A stretch of DNA of 64,000 nt from Myxococcales bacterium (GTDB lineage: Bacteria; Myxococcota_A; Polyangia; Polyangiales; Polyangiaceae), in the NCBI GenBank assembly GCA_016706225.1, contig JADJKB010000002.1:333589-397588 (forward strand). Reading direction: 5' to 3'. Made by a program: the position numbers and the translations under genes. The notes under the pieces are model-generated. The model was given only the letters and a program-made list of their open reading frames with translations. It searched no databases and had not been told where the DNA came from. Of this stretch, positions 56,270 through 64,000 are shown in pieces; within the stretch, counting starts at the first letter, position 1, and the number at the start of each line of letters is the position of its first letter.

Positions 56270-57097
56270 TCAGAAGCGGCCGAAGGCGCCGAGGCCTGCC
56301 GTGTGCTGATCCAGCAGCGGATACACTGCAGTCTTGTTGTTCGAGCCGGGCATCAACATGAATGCCACGAAGCCCGCAGCGCCAACACCGGCGCCGACGA
56401 ATCCAATCGTGGAAATGGTTCGGCTACTTTCAGCGCGATCATTCGCGTCTGCCAGATCTGCGCAGACAGTCGAGTTGTTGTTGCGACAACCGCCGGCTCC
56501 CAACTTGTTGTCTGCGCGGAGACTGTCCGCATCATCCTTCGCCGACTGCTTCTTCATGTAGAAGCCCACCCCAACACCGAGACCGATCAGCGCAACCGCT
56601 CCGGACGCGATCATCCCGACAGTCTTGACTGACGATCCACCTGGCGGTTTGAGATCACCACTCGCGTTGCCGTTCGCGTTCGCGCCGCCGGAACCGTCGC
56701 CGTTCTCCGATGGCCCCGCCGCTGGTCCCACCGCCGCCGCCTCCCCCTCGATCACGAGCTCGATCTCTCGCGCGTCGCCGACATCGAGCGCGACCGTCTT
56801 CTTGACGACCTTCTCCCCGATCTTCGCCTCGATCGTCGCCGCCCCCGCCTCGATGAACACCGGTCCCGGCAGCGGCGACTTGCCGACCGGCTTGCCGTTG
56901 ACGCTGATGTCCGCGCCTTCGCTGACCTTCAACGTCAGCGTGCCGATCTTCTGCTTTGCTTCCTCGAACCGCGCCCACGTGCGCTTGCGCGAGGCCTCTT
57001 GACCCGCAGGCCAGTTGCGCAGTGAGTACTCGAGGTGCTCCGCCGCATCCCGGAACTTCCCCTGGAACACCTCCACGTCACCGAGGTTGCCCGCCAC
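56270..57097 (-). CDS. PEGA/TPR membrane protein, module copy A, N-terminus truncated by repeat
   Basis: 275 residues read from GTG 57097; the open frame reaches TTG 57145 inside the repeat. The visible part starts in the middle of a TPR-like helix pair (NLGDVEVFQGKFRDAAEHLEYSLRNWP), so about a full TPR region and any signal peptide are missing. A PEGA domain follows (LTLKVSEGADISVNGKPVGKSPLPGPVFIEAG), a Gly/Asn linker and two hydrophobic helices (about 150-172 and 220-243). The DUF559-derived repeat begins just upstream of 57097. Whether it is still expressed is unclear. Confidence 0.75.
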   Translation of the reverse strand: MAGNLGDVEVFQGKFRDAAEHLEYSLRNWPAGQEASRKRTWARFEEAKQKIGTLTLKVSEGADISVNGKPVGKSPLPGPVFIEAGAATIEAKIGEKVVKKTVALDVGDAREIELVIEGEAAAVGPAAGPSENGDGSGGANANGNASGDLKPPGGSSVKTVGMIASGAVALIGLGVGVGFYMKKQSAKDDADSLRADNKLGAGGCRNNNSTVCADLADANDRAESSRTISTIGFVGAGVGAAGFVAFMLMPGSNNKTAVYPLLDQHTAGLGAFGRF

Positions 57098-57103
57098 TCG
57101 TGC

Positions 57104-57238
57104 TGCCCACCCCCGTCGCCGCTGCGCGGCGCCGGTCCCTCCCAAAGCCGTGCTCGCGGCTCCGCCGCTCCGCGCGGCAGGGAGGGACTGTGACCTGAGG
57201 GGTCTGCTCGAGGTCTGGCGGCGCGATGACTCGCTGCG
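57104..57238 (+). repeat. DUF559-derived dispersed repeat, copy 2 (135 bp)
   Basis: Second copy of the 54307-54442 repeat, ending at the RRDDSLR codons. Placed directly at the broken 5' end of the PEGA gene; the intervening 57239-57455 forms a structured leader before DUF559. Confidence 0.9.
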
Positions 57239-57271
57239 AGCTTGGCGATGCCGGGCCGTGTGGGTGTTCCG

Positions 57272-57442
57272 CCCGGCGTGACGGCCGGGCTGTGCTCCGG
57301 TGGCGCACGCTCTGCGCCACGCCGCGCGTGATGCAGCGGGCGTGTGCGAGGCTCGAGTGGTGCGCGCGCATCGGAGCGACTTGGAGACGGCGTGTCACAG
57401 ATCGTGCGCCGTGGGGTCGCAAAGCCCGGCCGTCACGCCGGG
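57272..57442 (+). repeat. 19-bp inverted repeats with internal hairpin upstream of DUF559
   Basis: Arms 57272-57290 (CCCGGCGTGACGGCCGGGC) and 57424-57442 are perfect reverse complements. Each arm is itself a hairpin (CCCGGC...GCCGGG). Between them GTGGCGCA/TGCGCCAC (57300-57320) forms an 8-bp stem with a CGCTC loop. The same layout, slightly diverged, precedes the copy-B DUF559 (63468-63486 and 63619-63637, stem near 63498). Confidence 0.85.
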
Positions 57443-57455
57443 AGGAGGAAGCACC

Positions 57456-57821
57456 ATGGCCCATCATCCCCGAAGCTCTCCGCTCATCATCGCACGGGCT
57501 CGCGAAATGCGCTCTGCAATGACCGAGACCGAGGAAATCCTGTGGCACGAGCTCTCGGGTGGGCGGCTCGGCGTCGCGTTTCGGCGGCAAGTGCCCATCG
57601 GGCGGTACGTGGCGGACTTCGCCGCGCTGTCGGTGAAGCTCGTCGTCGAAGTCGATGGTGGGTATCACTCGCTGCGAGGGGCGGCTGATGCGCGCAGAGA
57701 TAGAGATCTCGCGCGGTGGGGCTTTCGCGTGCTGCACGTGGGGGCGGACGAGGTGCGGGCTGAGGTGGACAGGGTTGTCGACAGGGCACGTCGGGTTCTG
57801 CAAGGCACGTCCACGCGGTAA
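57456..57821 (+). CDS. DUF559 (Vsr-like) endonuclease, module copy A
   Basis: 121 residues from ATG 57456 with a strong GGAGGAGGAA ribosome-binding site. DUF559 pattern: ARAREMRSAMTETEEILWHEL, LGVAFRRQVPIGRYVADFAALSVKLVVEVDGGYH (nuclease-like Asp, Glu, Asp, His), then RRDRDLARWGFRVLHVGADEV. DUF559 belongs to the Vsr/PD-(D/E)XK-like nucleases; no confirmed substrate. The preceding leader is bounded by inverted repeats. Confidence 0.9.
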   Translation: MAHHPRSSPLIIARAREMRSAMTETEEILWHELSGGRLGVAFRRQVPIGRYVADFAALSVKLVVEVDGGYHSLRGAADARRDRDLARWGFRVLHVGADEVRAEVDRVVDRARRVLQGTSTR

Positions 57822-57968
57822 ATGCGCCGGGACTCCCACGAGCCACAGCGGATCCACGTAGCCGGAACGAAGACGGGCCATTGTTGTCGAGTTCTCGCTC
57901 TGCGTCGCACGACAAGGCAGCACACGTTGCCGGTCGCTCATGCCGGGGCCCGGTGGATGTTCGTTTGC

Positions 57969-59144
57969 TTAGCCACGACTGCGCAATATCGTTTCCAGCA
58001 CAGCGGGAAGCTGCTCGCGCCAACCACGGCCGCTGACAAGCACCTTCTCCGAAAGGTGCCCGCGACAGTTGGGATGCGGCGCCAAGACCCGGGTCGGACA
58101 GAAGTTGAACTCCCACTGCTCTGTTACTGGATGAAGGCAAGCGGCGAGCACTTCGAACTGGGCGGCACGATAGTAGCGACTGCACGGGTTGCCCTTGGAC
58201 GCGCGTGTCTTCTGAAAATCCACCCTTGGGTACCCGTCCCTGTTTCTCCTTCTCAGAACGTTCTTGCATTCAATTCTGAACAGGTTCCGCTCGTACCGGA
58301 CGGTGAAGTCTGGCTGGCCATCTTCGTCCAGATGTCGGACATCGCTGACTCCAGCAGTACGCTCCAACTCACCCCCGAGGTGGTGCTCGGCAACACGACC
58401 CCTAATGGCGGCGGCAAGCCGGAAGGAGCTGCCCAAAACGTCGAGTAACTCCCCTCCGGACAGCCCGAGCGCTCTCTCCAGAGGGTGGAGCTTCTCGCGC
58501 TTTCCGGGCTCGGGCGCGTCGAGACGGCGAGCGATTCGATCTGCGAGCAGCAGGCGCTCCCCGGGATCGAGTCCAGTTGCTACACGCTCGAACTCAATGA
58601 ATCGAAGGAAGTGACCTGGCCGAAACGCGGACACCACCTCCGTGCTGAAGTCGAGGCGTGGCATCTCCGCTTTTCGGCGAGCTGCCGAGCGCTCGCGTTC
58701 CCAGCTCACCCAACCAGATCGTTTCGCGGCGAGAAGATCCGCGCCTTTGAATTCCACCGACATTGAGAACCAGGTCGGTGTGTGGACCGAGGGGTCCACG
58801 GCGACAAAGAGGTCCATCTCATGGTGAACGCCGAACATGAGAGTGATCTTTCGTCGGCGTTCATCGACAAAGAGGTCGTGGTACCTCTTGAACTCGCTTC
58901 CGTATTTCACTTGGAATCGGTGTTCATCGACTGGGCGCCCCGCCTGTTTGTACTTGTTTGCCGTAAACGCGTAGCAAACTAGGTCGAGTACCTCGCCTCT
59001 GGGCGACCGGATCCGGTACTCAAATGGCGCGACCGTCGCATCAGGCGCCGCGAGGATTTGGGCGCCTGACTCCTCGAGTGCGCGGGTGATTCTGCCGACG
59101 TTCGCGTGCCCGTGGACTCCGCGATAGTACTCGATGACGCTCAC
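57969..59144 (-). CDS. Probable type II restriction endonuclease (PD-(D/E)XK)
   Basis: 391 residues from GTG 59144. PD-(D/E)XK-like core near the C-terminus: Asp279 in QPDFTVRYE, then Glu292 and Lys294 in FRIECKN. Divergent from a C5-cytosine methyltransferase 81 bp away, the usual restriction-modification arrangement. No similarity to a named enzyme recognised, so specificity is unknown. Codon usage looks less GC-biased than neighbouring genes, consistent with transfer. Confidence 0.82.
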   Translation of the reverse strand: MSVIEYYRGVHGHANVGRITRALEESGAQILAAPDATVAPFEYRIRSPRGEVLDLVCYAFTANKYKQAGRPVDEHRFQVKYGSEFKRYHDLFVDERRRKITLMFGVHHEMDLFVAVDPSVHTPTWFSMSVEFKGADLLAAKRSGWVSWERERSAARRKAEMPRLDFSTEVVSAFRPGHFLRFIEFERVATGLDPGERLLLADRIARRLDAPEPGKREKLHPLERALGLSGGELLDVLGSSFRLAAAIRGRVAEHHLGGELERTAGVSDVRHLDEDGQPDFTVRYERNLFRIECKNVLRRRNRDGYPRVDFQKTRASKGNPCSRYYRAAQFEVLAACLHPVTEQWEFNFCPTRVLAPHPNCRGHLSEKVLVSGRGWREQLPAVLETILRSRG

Positions 59145-59225
59145 AACCCCATGATCTCCCGAGGTGGGACTTTCTGTGTCCGACCCAAGCGTGGAGCGCC
59201 CTCCTTGCCTGGGTCAGGTCATGCT

Positions 59226-60503
59226 ATGGCCGAAGCGATGGGTGGACCAACAGTCATCAGCCTCTATTCCGGCGCGGGCGGGCTCGACTACGGTTTCGAG
59301 GCAGCCGGCTTTCACTCTGCGGTGGCCCTTGAGTTCGATCATGACGCTTGTGAGACCTTGCGGTCGAGCCGTGGCTGGGAAGTCATCGAGCGCAGCATTT
59401 TCGACGTTCCTACGAGCGAGATGCTCGAGCGCGCTGGGCTGCGCCAGGGTGACGTCGATGTACTCATTGGAGGTCCACCGTGCCAGCCTTTTTCCAAGTC
59501 CGGCTACTGGGCCAAAGGCGACACCAAGCGCCTCGACGACCCGCGCGCAGACACATTGAGCGCCTACCTTCGCGTTCTCGAAGAAGCGCTGCCTCGCGCC
59601 TTTTTGCTCGAAAACGTGGAGGGACTCGCTTACTCCGGAAAGGATGAGGGACTACGGCTACTCGTCGAGCGAATTCGCGTGATCAACCGCAGAACCAAGA
59701 GCAATTACCAACCTCGTGTCGCCGTGCTTCGCGCCGCGGACTATGGCGTGCCACAAGTTCGCGAGCGGGTCTTCGTGATTGGGGCGCGCGACGGAACCCA
59801 CTTTCAGTTTCCGCAACCCACGCACCAAGCGGCGGTCGAGCAGGCCAACCTGTTCAAAGAGGCTGACTTGCCGCTATACCGCACGGCCTGGGACGCGCTC
59901 GCAGATGTTGAGCCATCTCCTAACGAGGACCTTGCGGTGCGTGGAAAGTGGGCCAGGCTTCTCCCCTCAATTCCGGAGGGCAACAACTACCTCTGGCATA
60001 CCGACAGGGGAGGTGGTCTGCCTCTCTTCGGGTGGAGACGCCGTTACTGGAGTTTCTTGCTCAAGCTCGCGAAGAGCCAACCATCATGGACTATCCAGGC
60101 TCAGCCCGGCCCCGCGGTGGGCCCTTTCCACTGGAAGAATCGCAGGCTAAGCATGCGCGAGCTTTGCAGGCTTCAGACATTTCCTGATGACGTAGAGATT
60201 TGTGGCGGTCGGACATCCGTGCAGCGGCAGGTTGGAAACGCGGTCCCGTCCCTCCTGGGAGAAGTGCTGGCCCGCGAGATTCGCGTGCAACTGCTGGGTC
60301 GTCGTGCACCGCGCGGTACACCCAAGCTCCTGCCTCCGGACCGATCGCCAGCGCCGACCGCGGAACGCGTTCGCGATGTGCCGCACGAGTTTCGGCCACT
60401 GGCTGGACGCCACACGGCCCACCCGGGAACTGGCAAGGGCTACGGTGCGCGTGCGCGCGCCAGGCAACCCGCGCGCGAGCTTGGGGCAGAAGATGGACCG
60501 TGA
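59226..60503 (+). CDS. DNA (cytosine-5-)-methyltransferase
   Basis: 425 residues from ATG 59226. All main C5-MTase motifs are present: I (SLYSGAGGLDYGFEAAGF), IV with catalytic Cys86 (GGPPCQPFS), VI (ENVEG), VIII (PQVRERVFVIG), and IX-X (RELCRLQTFPD, QVGNAVP). The target-recognition region lies about residues 200-290. Protective methylase of the adjacent restriction enzyme. Its stop overlaps the Mrr-N-like gene by 11 nt. Confidence 0.93.
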   Translation: MAEAMGGPTVISLYSGAGGLDYGFEAAGFHSAVALEFDHDACETLRSSRGWEVIERSIFDVPTSEMLERAGLRQGDVDVLIGGPPCQPFSKSGYWAKGDTKRLDDPRADTLSAYLRVLEEALPRAFLLENVEGLAYSGKDEGLRLLVERIRVINRRTKSNYQPRVAVLRAADYGVPQVRERVFVIGARDGTHFQFPQPTHQAAVEQANLFKEADLPLYRTAWDALADVEPSPNEDLAVRGKWARLLPSIPEGNNYLWHTDRGGGLPLFGWRRRYWSFLLKLAKSQPSWTIQAQPGPAVGPFHWKNRRLSMRELCRLQTFPDDVEICGGRTSVQRQVGNAVPSLLGEVLAREIRVQLLGRRAPRGTPKLLPPDRSPAPTAERVRDVPHEFRPLAGRHTAHPGTGKGYGARARARQPARELGAEDGP

Positions 60504-60768
60504 CGACCGGCCTCGTCTTCCGACGCAAGCAGAGCTGCAGGAGCCCGTGCTGGCTGCCCTGCGCGAGTTGGGAGGCAGCGCGACCAACGAGCAGCTCGAA
60601 CTCCATGTCGGGAATGCGCTTCGCTTGACGGCCGCACAGCGCGAAGCACGCCATGCATCCGTTGGGGTTCGTACAGAGCTTGCCTACAGGTTGGCCTGGG
60701 CTAGGACGAGACTGAAGCAAGCCGGCGCGATCGTCGGTGATGGACCTAGGCGCTGGCGCTTGAAGTGA
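60493..60768 (+). CDS. Stand-alone Mrr-N-like winged-helix protein
   Basis: 91 residues from ATG 60493, overlapping the methyltransferase end. The pattern LPTQAELQEPVLAALRELGGSATNEQLELHV, LRLTAAQREAR, and YRLAWARTRLKQAGAIVGDGPRRWRLK matches the N-terminal winged-helix domain of Mrr-type restriction proteins (Mrr_N), with no nuclease domain. Could be a regulator, a specificity partner, or the severed N-terminus of a former Mrr. Third gene of the R-M island. Confidence 0.75.
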   Translation: MDRDDRPRLPTQAELQEPVLAALRELGGSATNEQLELHVGNALRLTAAQREARHASVGVRTELAYRLAWARTRLKQAGAIVGDGPRRWRLK

Positions 60769-60783
60769 AGCCGCGCGACTTGG

Positions 60784-62452
60784 TCATTTCTGCTCGAACT
60801 CCAGCGCGGCTAGGCCCCCGGTTCCATCTGGTGCGGGATTCAGCCCAGAACCCATAACCGCACCGCCCAGACCCTTCCCGCCCCCGGCGCCTTCCTTTAG
60901 CGTGGTCGTCGCCGCCGCTGGTTTGGAGCCGTTCCAAACGAGCGCATAGCTCCCGCCGCCGGAGCCACCAGATCCGGATCCTCCGTTGCCTCCGTTACCC
61001 CCCTCACCCCCGCCTCCACCCTTCGCCAGGCCCCCACCCGCAAGCCCGCCCTGTCCGCCTGCTTTGCCCGAGCCGCCGGCAGCCGCTGCTCCGCCCTTGC
61101 CGCCGTCGCCGCCCTTCTTCGAGGTGAGCGAGCAACCAGTTAGTGACACTGAGCTTTGCCAGGACAACAGCGCGACGCTTGCGCCTCCGCCCTTGCCGGC
61201 GCTCCCCTTGCCGCCGCCGCAACCGCCCATTCCACCGGCGCCGCCAGAGGCACCAATGCAGCTGGCTGACGAACTCGAGCTGGCTCCGCCACCCCCGCCG
61301 CCTTGGCCGGGGAATCCATCACCCCCGTCGTTCCCGTTGCCGGAAGTGAAGCCCGAGGAAGTGAAGACGCCGGTGCCCCCTGCCGAGCCGAGCAAGCCAG
61401 AGTTGCCGTTAGAACCCGACTGACCAAGATTGCCATTCGCAGTCCCGGTACCGACGGCGCCGCCGTTGTCGGTATTTGCAGGCGTCACGTTGGTCTTGGG
61501 CGTCCCGGCCCCTCCGCCGAACCCTGACGTAGCCTTCACCGCCAACCCACCGACACCCCCAAGCGAGTTGCATCCACTTGGTGCGCTCCAGGAACCGCCC
61601 AGCAGTTGCGCCGGCGCCCCCGTGCAAGTCGCCGCCGCGCCATTCTGCGCCGCCGCTGCGTTGTCACCGTCCAGCCCTTGCGTGCCGTCGCTGCCCGCGT
61701 TTCCAGCCTTGCCGTCGCCGGCGGTGAGCGAGACGTTCTTGAACGCGACGCCCTTCGAGCTCGCGACAATGGCGCCGAAGCTGCTCGCCAGAGTTCGCGG
61801 CGTTCGCTGCGATGATGTCGAAGCTCTCGACCGTGAAGCTCGTCGAGATGCCGGAAATCGTCAGGCCGACCGCCGCTCCGTTCACCTTTGCTTTTGCGCT
61901 GGCCGACCAGGTCCAGGTGCCACAGTCGAAGCCGCCATACATGCCGCGGCTGTCGTGAGTGGCCGTTACCGCCAGCGTCGCCGTCTCGCTGAATCCGCCT
62001 CCGTCGTCACAAGCGTAGACACTCTTGCCCGTGGTCCCCGCGCTGGCGAGCGCCTTGCCCAGCGTCTTGTACGGGCTGGCCTTGGTGCCGCTGCCACTCG
62101 TGTCGTCGCCTTTCGGCGACACAAAGACGCCGTAGTCGTCAGCGATGAGGCATGGCTCGGAGCCAGGCGACTTCGTCGGGTCGCAAGTGCCGCCGTCGCC
62201 GCCGGCAACTCCGCCGCTTCCAGCAGTTCCGCCGGTGTTGCCGGTGCCGCCGGTGCCGGATGTGCCTCCCGTGTTGCCGGTGCCTCCTGAACCCCCGGTA
62301 CCGCTGGTGCCACCGCTTGCGCCGGTGCCGCCGTCCTTCTGCGGACAGGTCGAGGTTGCCTCGCAGGAGTCGAAGTTGTCTCCGCCGCAGGCGATCAACC
62401 CACCGCCGCTGGCGACAGCAGCAAGCACGAAAGCAAAGCCCATCGTCTTCAT
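60784..62452 (-). pseudogene. PGRS-like Gly-rich lipoprotein, module copy B, frameshifted
   Basis: Second copy of the 54574 gene: same signal peptide, lipobox, GGTGG linker, and identical FVSPKGDDTSG region. Relative to copy A, two bases (TC) are missing near 61786 (CTGCTCGCC against CTGCTCTCGCC), shifting the frame after AANAANSGE. Downstream the C-terminal frame remains open through 61545 to the stop at 60784, ending EFEQK, so a 556-residue product would be restored by two bases. Middle and C-terminal thirds diverge from copy A more than the N-terminal third. Confidence 0.8.
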
Positions 62453-62468
62453 TTCATCCCCTTGATTC

Positions 62469-63299
62469 TCAGAAGCGGCCGAAGGCGCCGAGGCCCGCCG
62501 TGTGCTGGTCGAGCAGCGGATACACCGCAGTCTTGTTGTTCGAGCCGGGCATCAACATGAATGCCACAAAGCCTGCAGCGCCAACACCAGCGCCGATGAA
62601 TCCAAGCGTGGAAATCGTGCCGCTGCTCTTCGCGCGATCGACAGCGCCCGCCAGGTCGGAGCAAGCGGCGGGTTTGGTCTTCCCGCTGCAGCCGCTATCG
62701 CCGAGCTTGTTGTCGCTCTGGAGTGCGTCCGCATCATCCTTCGCCGACTGCTTCTTCATGTAGAAGCCCACCCCAACACCGAGACCGATCAGCGCAACCG
62801 CCCCGGACGCGATCAGGCCGACGGTTTTGACTGACGATCCACCTGGCGGTTTGAGATCACCACCCGCGCTTGCGTTTGCGTTGCCGCTAGCCGTCCCGTC
62901 GCCGTTCTCCGATGGCCCCGCCGCCGGCCCCACCGCCGCGGCCTCACCCTCGATCACGAGCTCGATCTCTCGCGCGTCGCCAACGTCGAGCGCGACCGTC
63001 TTCTTGACGACCTTCTCCCCGATCTTCGCCTCGATCGTGGCAGCCCCCGCCTCGATGAACACCGGTCCCGCGAGTGGCGACTTGCCGACGCTCTTGCCGT
63101 TGACCGAGACGTCAGCGCCTTCGCTGACCTTCAACGTCAGCGTGCCGATCTTCTGCTTTGCTTCCTCGAACCGCGCGGCCGTGCGCTTGCGCGAGGCTTC
63201 CTGACCCGCAGGCCAGTTGCGCAGTGAGTACTCGAGGTGCTCCGCCGCATCCCGGAACTTCCCCTGGAACACCTCGACGTCACCGAGGTTGCCCGCCAC
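62469..63299 (-). CDS. PEGA/TPR membrane protein, module copy B, N-terminus truncated
   Basis: About 276 residues from GTG 63299; nearly identical to copy A (62469 corresponds to 56270) with changes such as GKSVGKSPLAG and a Cys-containing loop GDSGCSGKTKPAAC. Truncated at exactly the same point as copy A by the dispersed repeat, so the truncation predates the duplication. The open frame to 63860 is antisense to the DUF559 region and not counted. Confidence 0.75.
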   Translation of the reverse strand: MAGNLGDVEVFQGKFRDAAEHLEYSLRNWPAGQEASRKRTAARFEEAKQKIGTLTLKVSEGADVSVNGKSVGKSPLAGPVFIEAGAATIEAKIGEKVVKKTVALDVGDAREIELVIEGEAAAVGPAAGPSENGDGTASGNANASAGGDLKPPGGSSVKTVGLIASGAVALIGLGVGVGFYMKKQSAKDDADALQSDNKLGDSGCSGKTKPAACSDLAGAVDRAKSSGTISTLGFIGAGVGAAGFVAFMLMPGSNNKTAVYPLLDQHTAGLGAFGRF

Positions 63300-63304
63300 T
63301 CGTG

Positions 63305-63435
63305 CTGCCACCCTCGTCGCCGCTGCGCGCCGGTCCCTCCAAAGCCGTGCTCGCGGCTCCGCCGCTCGCGCGGCAGGGGAGGGACTGTGACCTGAGGGGT
63401 CTGCTCGAGGTCTGGCGGCGCGATGACTCGCTGCG
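63305..63435 (+). repeat. DUF559-derived dispersed repeat, copy 3 (131 bp)
   Basis: Third copy of the repeat with small indels (for example GCGCGCCGG for GCGCGGCGCCGG). The 63436-63650 leader repeats the inverted-repeat layout of copy A with two mismatches in the arms. Confidence 0.88.
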
Positions 63436-63650
63436 AGCGTCGCGATGTTGCGCCGGGTGGTGTTCCGCCCGGCGTGACGGTCGGGCTGTGCTCCGGTGGC
63501 GCACGCTCTGCGCCACGCCGCGCGTGGCATGCGGAGTGAGCCCGAGCCTGCAACGCGCACCGCGGATGAAGCGAGCGCGAAGCGGCGTGTCACAGATCGT
63601 GCGCCGTGGGGTCGCAAAGCCCGGCCGTCCCGCCGGGAGGAGGAAGCACC

Positions 63651-64000
63651 ATGGCCCATCATCCCCAGAAGCTCTCCGCTCATCATCGCACGGGCTCGCG
63701 AAATGCGCTCCTGCACCGAGACCGAGGAAATCCTGTGGCGGGAGAACCGGGCGGCAGGCTCGGGGTGGCGTTCCGGCGGCAGGTGCCCATCGGGCGATAC
63801 GTGGCGGACTTCGCCGCGCTGAGCGTGAAGCTCGTCGTCGAAGTCGATGGTGGGTATCACTCGCTGCGAAGGGAGGCTGATGCGCGCAGAGACAGAGATC
63901 TCGCCCGGTGGGGGTATCGCGTGGTGCGCGTGGGGGCGGAAGAGGTGCGGGCGGACGTGCGGGCGGTGGTGGCGCTGGTGCGGGAGGTCATCGCTCAGGG
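63651..64000 (+). CDS. DUF559 (Vsr-like) endonuclease, module copy B, cut by window end
   Basis: ATG 63651 with GGAGGAGGAA upstream; the frame is open to base 64000 (116 codons, no stop). From GRLGVAFRRQVPIGRYVADF onward it matches copy A, including VVEVDGGYH and RDRDLARWGYRVV. Compared with copy A, the first 40 codons are read in a shifted frame (one insertion, then 3-base and 1-base losses that restore the phase), so the N-terminal helix differs. Ends VREVIAQ as in the 54393 remnant. Confidence 0.82.
   Translation, partial: MAHHPQKLSAHHRTGSRNALLHRDRGNPVAGEPGGRLGVAFRRQVPIGRYVADFAALSVKLVVEVDGGYHSLRREADARRDRDLARWGYRVVRVGAEEVRADVRAVVALVREVIAQ

Noticed and set aside
62469..63860. Long PEGA frame reaching 63860
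   Set aside because: The part upstream of about 63305 is antisense to the repeat, leader and DUF559 gene and is absent from copy A.

Overview
The window is high-GC bacterial DNA that most resembles a myxobacterium (Myxococcota, probably Polyangia). The evidence is Gly/Ser/Thr-rich 'GGTGG' linkers behind lipoprotein signals in many genes, a MYXO-CTERM-like tail, a DUF2330 protein, a delta-60 repeat protein, a MopE-like Cys-rich lipoprotein, and many GTG/TTG starts overlapping the previous stop. Taxonomy is inferred from gene content only.

Layout. 0-15 kb: 3' end of ilvE, a lipoprotein, two cell-wall enzymes (M15 peptidase, N-acetylmuramoyl-alanine amidase), an envelope pair (PpiC/SurA-type foldase and M16 protease), a PilZ protein coupled to a DinG-like helicase, an MBL hydrolase, a DUF2330 protein, and a CheY-like receiver fused to a histone-H1-like Lys/Ala/Pro tail. 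15-24 kb: a tightly coupled operon of a membrane coiled-coil protein, MoxR ATPase, DUF58, BatA-like VWA and a double-VWA membrane protein. It ends at a roughly 1.2 kb G-rich minisatellite (about 53 units, 23904-25100) lying between convergent genes. 25-33 kb: GAF histidine kinase, RlmN-like radical SAM enzyme, MEDS sensor with hybrid PAS kinase, VWA lipoprotein, TauE/SafE permease. 33-48 kb: ACE-like M2 peptidase (frameshifted), homocysteine-methyltransferase-like protein without the zinc Cys pair, COG3014-LpoB pair, a frameshifted beta-barrel-like protein, a direct repeat, GshA, kynureninase-like enzyme, OPT transporter, acyl-CoA dehydrogenase, and a coupled trio of small genes.

48.6-50.9 kb: groES-groEL with a readable sigma70-type promoter, a perfect CIRCE operator and an intrinsic terminator. 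51-54 kb: delta-60 and Cys-rich surface lipoproteins.

54.3-64 kb is the most unusual region. A module of DUF559 (Vsr-like nuclease) gene or remnant, PGRS-like lipoprotein and PEGA/TPR membrane protein occurs twice. The two copies are separated by a restriction-modification island: a PD-(D/E)XK nuclease, a C5-cytosine methyltransferase and a stand-alone Mrr-N-like winged-helix protein. A DUF559-derived repeat of about 135 bp occurs three times, twice at the truncated 5' end of the PEGA gene. The last DUF559 gene runs off the window edge.

At least three genes carry indels that look like simple frameshifts (near 35236, 38743 and 61786). These may be draft-assembly errors or real decay.
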